Assembly (NCBI RefSeq): GCF_902706605.1
Contig: NZ_CACSLH010000015.1
Location: forward strand, 1-64,000
DNA length: 64,000 nucleotides
Origin: Enterococcus sp. CSURQ0835
Lineage (GTDB): Bacteria; Bacillota; Bacilli; Lactobacillales; Enterococcaceae
Reading direction: 5' to 3'
Positions 8,134 through 20,269 of this stretch are shown here, piece after piece. Position 1 is the first letter of the stretch. Every line of letters starts with the position of its first letter. The notes beneath the pieces are model-generated. The model was not told the origin of the DNA, did no database searches, and saw nothing but the letters and a program-made list of their open reading frames with translations. A program made the position numbers and the translations under genes.

Positions 8134-8184
8134 TGTCTTGACAACGCTCTAAGTGTAGTGAAAAAACACGTAGCTGTCAAGACA
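8134..8184 (-). promoter_or_regulatory. Promoter with paired TGTCTTGACA operator sites
   Basis: On the minus strand TTGACA (8175-8180), 17 bases, TACACT (8152-8157) form a good promoter. The -35 lies inside TGTCTTGACA; an exact inverted copy, TGTCAAGACA on the minus strand (8134-8143), lies just downstream of the expected start. The arrangement suits a dimeric repressor that bridges or blocks the promoter. NiaR is the natural candidate for a niacin transporter, but that is inference. Confidence 0.65.
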
Positions 8185-8186
8185 CA

Positions 8187-8354
8187 AATAACAAATTATT
8201 TATTCAAATTAGAACAACTGAGGTCTTTGCCTCGTAAAAAGCGCTAGAAACGACAGTCACCGATCCAGCTGGACACTTGATCACATTGACACAACCAACT
8301 ATAGCCCAAGAAAATTTTGCCTCGTTTATGAAACAAACTGCTAAGAAATTTTAA
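8187..8354 (+). pseudogene. Remnant of a VOC (glyoxalase/dioxygenase superfamily) gene
   Basis: Between the niaX promoter and the rsmA terminator one forward frame reads RTTEVFAS, stop (TAA 8235), KALETTVTDPAGHLITLTQP and on to FMKQTAKKF and a TAA at 8352-8354. The segment DPAGHLITLTQ matches the last strand of VOC-fold proteins, usually DPxGxxxxL near the C-terminus. There is no start codon with a ribosome site and the frame is interrupted, so this is a decayed 3' end. Confidence 0.5.
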
Positions 8355-8355
8355 C

Positions 8356-8418
8356 GAAAAAAGATCCTAGATAATAAAGCGACTGATCATTTCATCAGTG
8401 GCTATTATCTAGGGTCTA
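8356..8418 (-). terminator. Terminator of the tatD-rnmV-rsmA operon
   Basis: A 15-bp stem (8362-8376 with 8403-8417) with a smaller hairpin inside the loop, followed by a T run on the minus strand. Confidence 0.85.
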
Positions 8419-8439
8419 TTTTTTATCAGGTGATTTGGT

Positions 8440-9864
<1,425 letters not shown>

Positions 9865-9872
<8 letters not shown>

Positions 9873-10641
9873 GTGCGGTGATCCCAAATAGTTGATGGGC
9901 CGTCTTCGTCGTTTGCCGTGCGACTTCTTCCCATGATAGTTCCCGCAATTCTGCAATTTTTTCGACGACGTAACGCGTGTAGCCTGGTTCATTTCGCTTG
10001 CCGCGATAAGGAACGGGAGCTAAATAAGGTGCGTCAGTTTCCACCAGCATTTTATCAAATGGAACGATTTGAGCTGACGCTTGGACTTCCGGCGCGTTTT
10101 TAAATGACACGACGCCTGAAAAGGAAATGTGCATCCCAAGATCTAAAAAGCGTTTGGCCCATTCTGGATCACCATTAAAACTGTGCATAATCCCACCAAT
10201 ATCGCGTACATCTTCGTCTTTTAAAATCCGATACGTGTCTTCCATCGCATCGCGGTTGTGCACACTAAACGGCAATTTCATTTCTTTTGCGATCGCGATC
10301 TGACGGCGGAACACTTTTTCTTGGACATCTTTTGGATCTTCCATCCAATAATAATCCAGTCCGATCTCGCCTAACGCGACGACTTTAGGTTGTGTCAATT
10401 TTTGGATCAGATCTGTTTCGATTGCTTTGGTGTAACTACCGGCTTCGGTCGGGTGCCAACCAATGATCGAATAAATCCCTTCATATTGACGGCTTAGTGC
10501 CAGCGATTTTTCGATCGTTGGCGTATCAAATCCCACCACGGCCATCTCGCTCACGCCAAGTTCATGGGCGCGCTCGATCGTTTCGGGAATATCATCATTG
10601 AATTGTTCTGCATTCAAATGGGTGTGTGAATCAAAAATCAT
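9865..10641 (-). CDS. tatD: TatD-family metal-dependent hydrolase (DNase)
   Basis: A cytoplasmic TIM-barrel metallohydrolase of 258 residues, the YabD/YcfH type that sits beside rnmV and rsmA in Firmicutes. Metal ligands are visible in FDSHTHL at the N-terminus, GEIGLDYY near residue 92, SVHNRDA near 130, HSFNG near 153 and ETDAPYLAP near 204. Family members act as 3'-5' exonucleases on DNA; the physiological substrate is unsettled. AAAGGAGTC precedes the ATG. In related genomes this gene commonly follows metG; here two genes lie between. Confidence 0.9.
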
Positions 10642-10817
10642 CTTTTACGACTCCTTTGGCTTTTCTTCTGTTAGTAATGTAGCACAATTTACCAAAATTA
10701 GCAGTCGTTACCGGTTAATTTTTCTTTTCTTAATCTTCACACCGTGCTAAATCCGTCTTTAGCCGGAGGAATTTGATCGGGCTAGCGCGTATACTGAAAG
10801 CCTAGGAGGATGATAGC

Positions 10818-11441
10818 ATGCCGAACTTTCAACAAGACTATCCTTATTTTGCGAAAACATTGAAACAAAAATTTCCTAATAAAGCTCCCTTGAACAGTTT
10901 TTGGCATTGGGCGTTGCTGGGGATTTTTGGTCTTTTGACCTTCGCGACTGTTAAAGAACAATTTTTGCTCATCGGTTTATTGATCGCCGCCACGGCCTTA
11001 GTCAAAGGACCGGGCATGATTTTATGGGGCGCGGCCTATTCTTTTTTAGTCAGCTTGTTCCCACCACTAGGGATCGTATTGTCCGCTGTGTTTTTCTTAT
11101 TGAATATTCGCCTACTGACCAAAAGCTGGCGCGTGAATCTAGCAGCTAGCTGGTTTTATTTGTATCCTTTTGCTATGAGTGCAGTCAAATATTTCACTCA
11201 CTGGAACGCCCCGTGGCAAACTGCTTTACTCTTGCTACCGGGACTGCTTATCTTACACTTCACCCTTGCTAAATTGTATCAACTATATCCCGTTGCCCGC
11301 CAAGTCGCTTGGACGATCCTTGCGATCCCCTTCGAACTGCTAGCGGCACTCTTACCCAAACGTTTCAAAAATAAATTCAAGCAAATGCCTGAAGAAGTGC
11401 GTTACCGTAAAACATATCGTAAAAACCCACGTCAGTATTAA
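10818..11441 (+). CDS. Membrane protein of unknown function
   Basis: A 207-residue protein with a soluble N-terminus of about 27 residues, five or six hydrophobic spans between about 28 and 190, and a very basic tail (KRFKNKFK, RYRKTYRKNPRQY) that should stay in the cytoplasm. I do not recognise the family. AGGAGG lies 8 bases before the ATG. It is transcribed alone, against its neighbours, from the gap after tatD, and ends at a bidirectional terminator shared with the DUF5648 gene. Confidence 0.75.
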   Translation: MPNFQQDYPYFAKTLKQKFPNKAPLNSFWHWALLGIFGLLTFATVKEQFLLIGLLIAATALVKGPGMILWGAAYSFLVSLFPPLGIVLSAVFFLLNIRLLTKSWRVNLAASWFYLYPFAMSAVKYFTHWNAPWQTALLLLPGLLILHFTLAKLYQLYPVARQVAWTILAIPFELLAALLPKRFKNKFKQMPEEVRYRKTYRKNPRQY

Positions 11442-11486
11442 AAAAATCGCCGTGCCGAATGATTTTCATTCAGCACGACGATTTTT
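11441..11486. terminator. Bidirectional terminator between convergent genes
   Basis: AAATCG, CGTGC and GAATG pair with CATTC, GCACG and CGATTT, with A and T runs on both sides. Confidence 0.9.
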
Positions 11487-11492
11487 TGGCTA

Positions 11493-12656
11493 TTAATAAG
11501 CGCCAGACACAACGTCATTGACAAGATCATAAGAAGTTTGAGCAAATGGCGGCCGACCGTTTGTAGTCACTTCTTCACCATTGCGGAAAACTTGTAAGTT
11601 TCGAAGTTTGACGGTAGCATTCGTATTGGCATGTAAAATAAATGCTCCACCACCTGGAACTAATTTCGTTTGATATTGCCCTACTAACTGCTCATTGACA
11701 AAAGTTTGCATATAGCCAGATTCAAAATATTTTACTCGCAACTTGACAGATTGACCATTAGCGATCTGAGGTGCTTTTGTGTTGACTGAGTAATATTGCT
11801 CGCCTGAAGTTCCGGCATTCGCTGGGAAATTGATATTCGTGACATTGATTCGACCTTGAGCAAAATCCGCATCAAAACCAGCTTGATAATGCAATCCGAC
11901 GCCTACTTGACCGCTTGCATCTCCATTGCCGGCAATCACGAATTGAACCTCGTAGTCACTAGTCGCGCCTGTCAAAGCTACATCTGCGGCAAACTCCATC
12001 GTTGGATGACCTGCTAGATTGGCTTGATCGTTGGCTTTATTAGAATACAATAGGCGATAAGAACCTGGAACATTGGCTTCTTCCCCACCAGCACCCGTGA
12101 TATCAACGTCGACCTTTTTCGGTTCGACTGTCGGTTGCTCTTCGCCGCCACCAGAAGTATCCCCTCGAGCAGCTGCATAAAAACCAGTTCCTTCATCATT
12201 CCAACCGATCTTTTTCAACTCATCTCGCTCGTGGACTTCCGTTGTGTAATGATGTGCCCCCGCAGCCGTTGCATTCGGATTATATAGGCGGTAGACCGGA
12301 ATCGTCCCACCTGACTGCCAAGCGATGCCTTCATATTTCCAGCCAACCGTTTTGAGTTGATCACGCTCAGCAGCCGCTGTTGTATAATGGTGATCCTCCG
12401 CATTCGGATTGTACATGCGATAGACCGGTTGACCTTCTTTAGGTGCATACCAGCCAATATTTTCATATTTCCAACCAGCATTTCTGACACTATCTCGTTC
12501 ATGAGTACTCGCGGTGTAAAAATGCTCACCCGAATTCGGGTTGTATAACCGGTGCATCGCGTCGGTATCGGTTGTTGCTTGAACTTTTCCGGCCAACATA
12601 AGTCCTGCAACTAAACTCAACCCGGTGACGATGACTTTCCCTACTTTTCGCTTCAC
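11493..12656 (-). CDS. Secreted protein with three DUF5648 repeats and a C-terminal jelly-roll-like domain
   Basis: GTG 12656 is taken as start because AAGGAGG lies 6 bases upstream; the 18-residue upstream extension has no ribosome site and would contain the operator palindrome. This gives 387 residues. A signal peptide ends near KVQA, then three RxYNPNxxxHHYT/ERDxLKxxGW repeats cover about 30-175, a Gly/Glu/Pro linker follows, and residues about 195-370 are a beta-rich domain (EFAADVALTGA, YEVQFVIAGNG, VKLRVKYFESGYMQTFVN) like laminin-G/concanavalin sugar-binding folds. Probably a secreted carbohydrate-binding protein; no catalytic motif is evident. A cre-like site overlaps the leader, suggesting control by sugar supply. 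Confidence 0.8.
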   Translation of the reverse strand: MKRKVGKVIVTGLSLVAGLMLAGKVQATTDTDAMHRLYNPNSGEHFYTASTHERDSVRNAGWKYENIGWYAPKEGQPVYRMYNPNAEDHHYTTAAAERDQLKTVGWKYEGIAWQSGGTIPVYRLYNPNATAAGAHHYTTEVHERDELKKIGWNDEGTGFYAAARGDTSGGGEEQPTVEPKKVDVDITGAGGEEANVPGSYRLLYSNKANDQANLAGHPTMEFAADVALTGATSDYEVQFVIAGNGDASGQVGVGLHYQAGFDADFAQGRINVTNINFPANAGTSGEQYYSVNTKAPQIANGQSVKLRVKYFESGYMQTFVNEQLVGQYQTKLVPGGGAFILHANTNATVKLRNLQVFRNGEEVTTNGRPPFAQTSYDLVNDVVSGAY

Positions 12657-12676
12657 AATGTATCCTCCTTCTAAAT

Positions 12677-12690
12677 TGATAGCGCTATCA
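12677..12690. promoter_or_regulatory. Palindromic cre-like operator (CcpA) before the DUF5648 gene
   Basis: TGATAGCGCTATCA is a perfect 14-bp palindrome matching the catabolite-responsive element pattern TGWAANCGNTNWCA at all but one defined position. On the minus strand it lies about 20 bases downstream of an extended -10 (TGATACAAT) and just before the ribosome site, where bound CcpA would block elongation. Confidence 0.6.
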
Positions 12691-12777
12691 TTTTCTAACA
12701 CCTTTCTCATTGTATCACGAGCAGTAACTTTGTTCTATTGAGATCCGGTCTTCTGAAGGGGAACAGTACGATCAAAG

Positions 12778-12816
12778 CAAAAAAAGAAGCCTTTGAACTA
12801 AATCAAAGACTTCTTT
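12778..12816 (-). terminator. Terminator of metG
   Basis: AAGAAG and CTTTG pair with CAAAG and CTTCTT on the minus strand, followed by a T run. Confidence 0.85.
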
Positions 12817-12819
12817 TTC

Positions 12820-14880
<2,061 letters not shown>

Positions 14881-14906
14881 CTAGCTTGTGTTATAGACCA
14901 TTCTAG

Positions 14907-14946
14907 CAAAAATCGACCGGACAGCCCGCTGGCTATCTGGTCGATC
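14907..14946 (-). terminator. Terminator of the 108-residue gene and rel operon
   Basis: ATCGACC (14911-14917) pairs with GGTCGAT (14939-14945), with an inner GC-rich stem and a short T run. Confidence 0.75.
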
Positions 14947-14948
14947 TT

Positions 14949-15275
14949 TTAATGAACCGCGCTTAAAATCCGCGTGGCAATAGCTTGGTAGTCTTGACGC
15001 ATCATTTCTATTACCGGGATCACTACAACGGGAACCGACGCATTTGAAAAGTCAACGAAACGCTTGAGGCTTTCCACGATGACGATCACCTCACCATGTG
15101 GACTTTCAGTTTGCACGAGGTCCCACGTGATAAATGCCACGTGCCAATCATTTCCTAATACTTTCGGAAATTCTCGTTGAAATCGATACGGATGAAACGT
15201 ATTGACTGTTTCTATCGGAGCTCCCAACAATTGATCGTTACGATTCAACGACCAAACCCAACTCACTGTTTTCAT
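14949..15275 (-). CDS. Small protein of unknown function
   Basis: A 108-residue soluble protein with no signal peptide or membrane span and no cysteine. AGGAGG precedes the ATG. The hydrophobic stretches (HVAFITWDLV, GEVIVIVESL, VPVVVIPVIEMM) alternate with polar turns, suggesting a small alpha/beta fold. I do not recognise the family. It is the last gene behind prmA-rsmE-rel-dtd, 32 bases after dtd and before a terminator, so it is probably read through from that operon. Confidence 0.6.
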   Translation of the reverse strand: MKTVSWVWSLNRNDQLLGAPIETVNTFHPYRFQREFPKVLGNDWHVAFITWDLVQTESPHGEVIVIVESLKRFVDFSNASVPVVVIPVIEMMRQDYQAIATRILSAVH

Positions 15276-15307
15276 TTTTTCCTCCTCAGACGACTTAAAC
15301 TGCCGCT

Positions 15308-15754
15308 TTATTTATCCCGCGTATCAAAAATGATCGTTACAGGTCCGTCGTTGATCAGCGCCACTTGCATATCTGCGCCAAATTCACCTGTTTCAACTTT
15401 CAGTCCACTAGCAGCTAAACCTTGATTAAAATATTCGTACAAAGGAATCGCCGTTTCCGGACGTGCCGCTTTGATAAAGCTGGGCCGATTGCCTTTTTTC
15501 GTATCCGCATAAAGCGTGAATTGCGAAATACTCAAAATACTACCGCCGATATCTTGGATCGTTTGATTCATTTTCCCTTCTGCATCTTCAAAAATGCGTA
15601 ACAGCGGAATTTTACGGATCAAATAATCCGCATCGGCTTTTGTATCTTCTTCATGTACACCTAACAAGATCATAAACCCTCGCTCGATCTTGCCGACTGA
15701 AGTGCCTTTGATTTTAACTTCCGCTTCACTGACTCGTTGGATCACTGCGCGCAC
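15308..15754 (-). CDS. dtd: D-aminoacyl-tRNA deacylase
   Basis: Removes D-amino acids mistakenly attached to tRNA. The 148-residue protein begins with the family hallmark (M/V)[10 protein letters not shown] and contains the substrate-binding SQFTLYAD motif near residue 78 and the NDGPVT Gly-cisPro motif near 136. The start is GTG at 15754, with AGGAGG 8 bases upstream. It begins 12 bases after the rel stop, as in most Firmicutes, so the pair is cotranscribed. Confidence 0.95.
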   Translation of the reverse strand: MRAVIQRVSEAEVKIKGTSVGKIERGFMILLGVHEEDTKADADYLIRKIPLLRIFEDAEGKMNQTIQDIGGSILSISQFTLYADTKKGNRPSFIKAARPETAIPLYEYFNQGLAASGLKVETGEFGADMQVALINDGPVTIIFDTRDK

Positions 15755-15765
15755 ACTTTTTCCTC

Positions 15766-17979
15766 CTAGCCTTTCGTTCGTTTGACGCTATAAACGTCAC
15801 GAACGGTTTTGATTTTATCCACGATGGAATACAGATGACTCAAATTTTGGATCTTAAACGTCAACGTGATCATCGCGAGTTTATCTTTAGTTGGTTTGGC
15901 TTCGACACTGACTAATTTTTTCGTCATGCCGCTGACGATATTCAACACATCATTTAACAAGCCATCCCGATTAAACCCATAGATCTCTAACGTCGCATCG
16001 TATTCTTGTTTCGTATTGGAGGTATCTTCCCATTCGACTTCGATCAAACGATCCTCGATACCTTTTTGTTTGGTGATGTTCGGACAATCCGTCCGGTGGA
16101 TCGAGATCCCGCGGCCTTTGGTGATGTAACCGACGATGTCATCTCCAGGAACCGGGTTACAGCAATGACTGATGCGGATCAAAAGGTTTTCTACCCCTTG
16201 GATCACGATGCCGCCTTCATGCCGGACTTTGATTTTTTCCGGTTCTTTTTTCTGCGGATGATTGATCATTTCATCGACCGCTTCTTGTTTTTTACGATTC
16301 CGTTCTTCGCGGCGTTCTTTTTCTGTCAAACGATTGGCAAAAGTCAACGCGCTTAATTCGCCAAAGCCGATCGTCGCAAATAAATCGTCTTCACTGTGGA
16401 AATTAAATTTCGTCATCGCATCTTGCAAACGCTCTTTAGTCAGGACTTCTTTTGGCGAATAACCTAGATCCGTGATACATTTGTTGACTGACTCGTGTCC
16501 TTTGGTAATATTTTCTGCCCGATCTTGCGTTTTGAAGAAACGTTTGATCTTGTTACGGGCTTTACTGGTTTTCACCATCTTCAACCAATCACGGCTCGGC
16601 CCAAATGAATTAGGTGAAGTCAAGATCTCGATGATGTCGCCATTTTTTAATTTATAATCCAGCTGTACCATTTTGCCGTTGACCTTGGCGCCAGTGGTTT
16701 TATTTCCGACATCGGTGTGAATGCTGTAGGCAAAATCTAATGGCCCAGAACCTTTTGGCAGCTCCGTCACATCCCCTTTTGGTGTGAACACATAGACTTT
16801 GTCGCTGAAGATATCGCCTTTGACCCCTTCCATAAATTCAGAAGCATCATAGCTTTCATCTTGCAACTCTAAAATCTCGCGGAACCAATCCAGCTGTTTA
16901 TTGTCTTGTGTCTCTTCTTGTTTTTCCGTTTTGCCTTCTTTATACGCCCAATGTGCCGCGACCCCAAATTCTGCGACTTCATGCATTTCGTGGGTCCGGA
17001 TCTGCACTTCTACCGGATTACCTTTTGGTCCGATGATTGTCGTATGGAGCGATTGGTACATATTGGCTTTGGGCATCGCGATATAATCTTTGAAGCGCCC
17101 AGGCATCGGTTTCCATTTCGTATGGATCGCGCCTAAGACCGCGTAACAATCTTTGATAGAATCCACGATGACTCGGATCGCTAACAAGTCATAGATCTCA
17201 TCGAATTGTTTTTTTTGATCCCGCATCTTGCGATAGATGGAATAAATATGTTTGGGTCGGCCATAAATATCTCCTGAAATCCCTAACTCTTTAGTCGCAG
17301 CTTTGATCTCTTCCACCGCTTCATTGACATACGCCACTCGTTCTTCGCGTTTGGTTTGCATCAAATGCACGATTCGATAATATTGCTTCGGATTCAAATA
17401 GCGCAGTGCGGTATCTTCCAATTCCCATTTGATCCGGCTCATCCCTAAACGATCGGCTAACGGCGCGTAGATCTCTAATGTTTCCCGCGCGATCCGCCGC
17501 TGTTTATCATCTCGTAAATATTTCAACGTCCGCATGTTGTGCAAGCGGTCGGCTAACTTGACCATGATCACGCGCAAATCTTGTGCCATCGCCAGTAACA
17601 TTTTACGATGGTTTTCCGCTAATTGTTCTTCGTGGGATTTGTATTTGATCTTCCCTAATTTTGTCACCCCATCGACTAATGAAGCGACATCAGACCCAAA
17701 TTCTTGGCGTAAGTCTTCTAGAGTGACCTCAGTATCTTCTACCACATCATGTAAAAAGCCGGTCGCGACCGTATGCGGGTCCATGTGCAGATCCGCTAAG
17801 ATCCCCGCGACTTGGATCGGATGGATGATATAAGGTTCGCCAGACTGCCGCACTTGTTCGCTGTGGGCATTTGCGGCGTACTCATACGCTTTTTTGACAA
17901 ACGCGACATGTTTTTCGCCCATATAAGTAGCCACTAGCTCGATGACTTGCGGCCCCGTTAAAATTACTTCTTTTGACAT
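15766..17979 (-). CDS. relA: Bifunctional (p)ppGpp synthetase/hydrolase Rel
   Basis: Makes and degrades the stringent-response alarmones on the ribosome. I choose ATG 17979 (MSKEVILTG), preceded by AAAGGTGGG, over the unsupported upstream GTG; 737 residues. Domains in order: HD hydrolase ([10 protein letters not shown] near 80-90, intact), synthetase ([14 protein letters not shown] near 255, and [19 protein letters not shown] near 300), TGS ([15 protein letters not shown] near 395), and a C-terminal zinc-finger/ACT region ([21 protein letters not shown]). Both catalytic halves look complete. It has its own consensus promoter at 18048-18076 inside the prmA-rsmE transcription unit. Confidence 0.96.
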   Translation of the reverse strand: MSKEVILTGPQVIELVATYMGEKHVAFVKKAYEYAANAHSEQVRQSGEPYIIHPIQVAGILADLHMDPHTVATGFLHDVVEDTEVTLEDLRQEFGSDVASLVDGVTKLGKIKYKSHEEQLAENHRKMLLAMAQDLRVIMVKLADRLHNMRTLKYLRDDKQRRIARETLEIYAPLADRLGMSRIKWELEDTALRYLNPKQYYRIVHLMQTKREERVAYVNEAVEEIKAATKELGISGDIYGRPKHIYSIYRKMRDQKKQFDEIYDLLAIRVIVDSIKDCYAVLGAIHTKWKPMPGRFKDYIAMPKANMYQSLHTTIIGPKGNPVEVQIRTHEMHEVAEFGVAAHWAYKEGKTEKQEETQDNKQLDWFREILELQDESYDASEFMEGVKGDIFSDKVYVFTPKGDVTELPKGSGPLDFAYSIHTDVGNKTTGAKVNGKMVQLDYKLKNGDIIEILTSPNSFGPSRDWLKMVKTSKARNKIKRFFKTQDRAENITKGHESVNKCITDLGYSPKEVLTKERLQDAMTKFNFHSEDDLFATIGFGELSALTFANRLTEKERREERNRKKQEAVDEMINHPQKKEPEKIKVRHEGGIVIQGVENLLIRISHCCNPVPGDDIVGYITKGRGISIHRTDCPNITKQKGIEDRLIEVEWEDTSNTKQEYDATLEIYGFNRDGLLNDVLNIVSGMTKKLVSVEAKPTKDKLAMITLTFKIQNLSHLYSIVDKIKTVRDVYSVKRTKG

Positions 17980-18047
17980 CTGACTTCCCACCTTTAATGT
18001 ATCGTTCAACACTTCAATGCTAGTATTTTCCGAAAATTATTGTTTTT

Positions 18048-18076
18048 ATTATACAAAGTTGTCCGGCTTTTTTCAA
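18048..18076 (-). promoter_or_regulatory. Consensus promoter for rel
   Basis: On the minus strand TTGAAA (18071-18076), 17 bases, TATAAT (18048-18053). The -35 overlaps the last codons of rsmE, so rel can be transcribed independently of the upstream methyltransferase genes. Confidence 0.75.
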
Positions 18077-18828
18077 TCGGAGGGATCAAAGAGCTCGGAA
18101 TAAAAGCTTGCGGCCGCTAAAACATAAAGCGGTGCGGTCTCTGTGCGCAAGATTCGCGGACCTAGCCCGCACAACTTCGCGCCTGCTTGAGTAAAAAGCG
18201 CGATCTCTGGTTGGGTCAATCCGCCTTCAGGGCCAAAAATCACTAACAAACGTTGTCCTGCGCTTAGCTTTTCCAATGTTTGAACGAGTTGTCCGCGTTC
18301 ACCTTGCTTGGCTGATTCTTCATACGCAACTAGCACAGCGTCGTAGTCGTTAAAGACTGCCGTCAGCTGTTGGGTACTAGGGAAAAATTCCACGGTTGGC
18401 TGAAGTTGGCGTTGAGATTGCTCAGCCGCTTCTTGCGCGATCTTTTGCAAGCGTTGCACTTTTTTGCTTTGCTTTTTTTGATCCCATTTTACAACGGATG
18501 TCTGAGCAGGAAAGACGATAAAATTATGAGCGCCTAGCTCCGTACCTTTTTGGACGACCAACTCTAATTTTTCACCTTTTGGCAAGCCGCTCGCGATCGT
18601 CACCTCAAAGGGCAACTCCCGCCGCAACGTTTCTTTTTCCTGTTCTGCTACAGTCACACTGTCTGATGTGATCACAGTGATCGCACCTTTGAAACTTTGC
18701 TGATCAGCAAAAACGATAAAGACTTCATCATCAGGTTTCATGCGCATCACGCGGACGATATGATGGTAGTTTTCACCAGTCAATTCCACTGTCGCGCGAT
18801 ACGTGCCTTCTACAAAATAGCGTTGCAT
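18073..18828 (-). CDS. rsmE: 16S rRNA (uracil1498-N3)-methyltransferase RsmE
   Basis: SPOUT-class methyltransferase acting on U1498 in the 16S decoding region. The 251 residues comprise an N-terminal PUA-like RNA-binding domain (1-70) and a C-terminal knotted SPOUT domain with the SAM-site motifs FGPEGGLTQPE near 195 and LGPRILRTETAPLYVLAA near 217. The ATG abuts the prmA stop directly, so translation is coupled. In Firmicutes prmA and rsmE are usual neighbours. Confidence 0.95.
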   Translation of the reverse strand: MQRYFVEGTYRATVELTGENYHHIVRVMRMKPDDEVFIVFADQQSFKGAITVITSDSVTVAEQEKETLRRELPFEVTIASGLPKGEKLELVVQKGTELGAHNFIVFPAQTSVVKWDQKKQSKKVQRLQKIAQEAAEQSQRQLQPTVEFFPSTQQLTAVFNDYDAVLVAYEESAKQGERGQLVQTLEKLSAGQRLLVIFGPEGGLTQPEIALFTQAGAKLCGLGPRILRTETAPLYVLAAASFYSELFDPSD

Positions 18829-19776
18829 CTAGTCTTCCTCGCCTTTTTTCAAAATGATCGCAAACCAATCTTTTTGCTGGAAGATCCGATCCACGACAAA
18901 ACCTTGCGCCGTCAATTTTTCTAAGATCATCGCTTTTTTGTCTTCGATGATCCCTGAGATGATAAACGTCCCGTCTGGTTTTAACAGCCGCCACGCATCT
19001 TCGATCATCAATTTGATGATGTCCGCTAAAATATTAGCCACGATCACATCGGCTGGCTGTTCGATCCCCGTTAATAGATCGTTAGCAGAAACGGAAATAT
19101 TTTCCGTATGGGGATTAAGATCGACGTTTTCTTGCGCGGAACGGACCGCCACTTCGTCTAGATCATAGGCGTACACTTTTTTTGCACCTAAATAAGAACT
19201 CGCAATACTCAACACACCTGAACCAGTCCCGACATCTACAACAGTTTCGCCCCCGCGCAAAACAGTTTCTAAGGCTTGCAACGTCAAATTTGTTGTCGGA
19301 TGCGTTCCCGTTCCAAAGGCCATCCCAGGATCTAACGTGATGATTTTTTCTTCATCTGATTGGGGAGTATATTGTTCCCAACTCGGAACGATCGTTAAAA
19401 AGCGCGTGACCCGCACTGGATGATAATACTTTTTCCAAGCCGTCGCCCAATCACTTTCGGCTACTTCACTGACTTCGATTTTATTTTCACCGATTGCTAA
19501 CCCAAATTCCGGCAAGCGGGTGATTTTTTCTTTGATCAGCGGTAAGATCTCCGGTAAAAAGATCGTTTCGGGAAAATACGCGCTGACCGCGGCACCTTCA
19601 GTCAAGTCGGTAAACATTTTTTGATCCAACACTTCACCATAGGGATCTTTTTGATAATTTTGGACATCCAAACTGTCTTCAATGGCGACTCCGGCTGCGC
19701 CAGCTTCCATCAAAATATTGGAAACAGCTTCCACTGCTTCACTTTCCGTGGTGACTTTGACTTCATTCCATTTCAT
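18829..19776 (-). CDS. prmA: Ribosomal protein L11 methyltransferase
   Basis: Trimethylates ribosomal protein L11. The 315 residues show the N-terminal L11-recognition domain (MKWNEVKVTTESEAVEAVSNIL) and a Rossmann methyltransferase domain with DVGTGSGVLSIASSYLGA near residue 181 and the NILADII motif near 249. It starts the prmA-rsmE-rel-dtd run. A 12-base gap separates it from the upstream DUF3013 gene, so the operon probably begins further upstream with the glycosylase. Confidence 0.95.
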   Translation of the reverse strand: MKWNEVKVTTESEAVEAVSNILMEAGAAGVAIEDSLDVQNYQKDPYGEVLDQKMFTDLTEGAAVSAYFPETIFLPEILPLIKEKITRLPEFGLAIGENKIEVSEVAESDWATAWKKYYHPVRVTRFLTIVPSWEQYTPQSDEEKIITLDPGMAFGTGTHPTTNLTLQALETVLRGGETVVDVGTGSGVLSIASSYLGAKKVYAYDLDEVAVRSAQENVDLNPHTENISVSANDLLTGIEQPADVIVANILADIIKLMIEDAWRLLKPDGTFIISGIIEDKKAMILEKLTAQGFVVDRIFQQKDWFAIILKKGEED

Positions 19777-19788
19777 CTTTTCGACTCC

Positions 19789-20268
19789 TTAATAACTAGG
19801 ATAAGGCAAGTACGGTGTGTCGCGTCCTTGCTCCGCTAATTTTTCAAACTGCTCTTTGTTCCAAACTAATTCAAAAACTTCTTGCTGGCTATCACCTGCT
19901 AAAAAGTCGAGTAAGTCGCTTTGCCCTTCTTCTAAAACATCCCGCAAATAATCCACGATCGCTTTTAAAACCCCTTTTGGCAAGCCTTTTTTGCCCGGAT
20001 AGGTGATCACTGCTAAATAATCGGCGAGCTCGTAATCAGATTTAGTTTCATCAGCCAATAAGATCGCATCTTCAAACTCGATCACCGTTTCTTCTGACGC
20101 GACACCATCGACATCATCCAACTCAATTTGTTGCTTATTCTCGCCATACAAGCGAAAAGCTAATTCAAAGCTATGATTTTTCGTATCCCAATCCAATGCG
20201 AGATCATAATCGGGAATTTTTTTATCTAAGTACTGATCTAAAAAACTGATCATCGTTTCTTTTGCCAT
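19789..20268 (-). CDS. DUF3013-family protein
   Basis: An acidic cytoplasmic protein of 159 residues. ATG 20268 (MAKETMISFLDQYLD) is chosen because GGAGGAATTAAG precedes it. The pattern of a short basic helix, beta-rich middle (DWDTKNHSFELAFRLYG) and helical acidic end (LLDFLAGDSQQEVFELVWNKEQF) fits the DUF3013 family of lactic acid bacteria, whose role is unknown. Its ATG lies one base past the stop of the DNA glycosylase gene, and prmA follows at 12 bases. Confidence 0.75.
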   Translation of the reverse strand: MAKETMISFLDQYLDKKIPDYDLALDWDTKNHSFELAFRLYGENKQQIELDDVDGVASEETVIEFEDAILLADETKSDYELADYLAVITYPGKKGLPKGVLKAIVDYLRDVLEEGQSDLLDFLAGDSQQEVFELVWNKEQFEKLAEQGRDTPYLPYPSY

Positions 20269-20269
20269 C

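Noticed and set aside
9873-9992. N-terminal 40-residue extension of RNase M5
   Set aside because: It reads through the tatD 3' end out of frame; the family starts at the MNKIEEI methionine.
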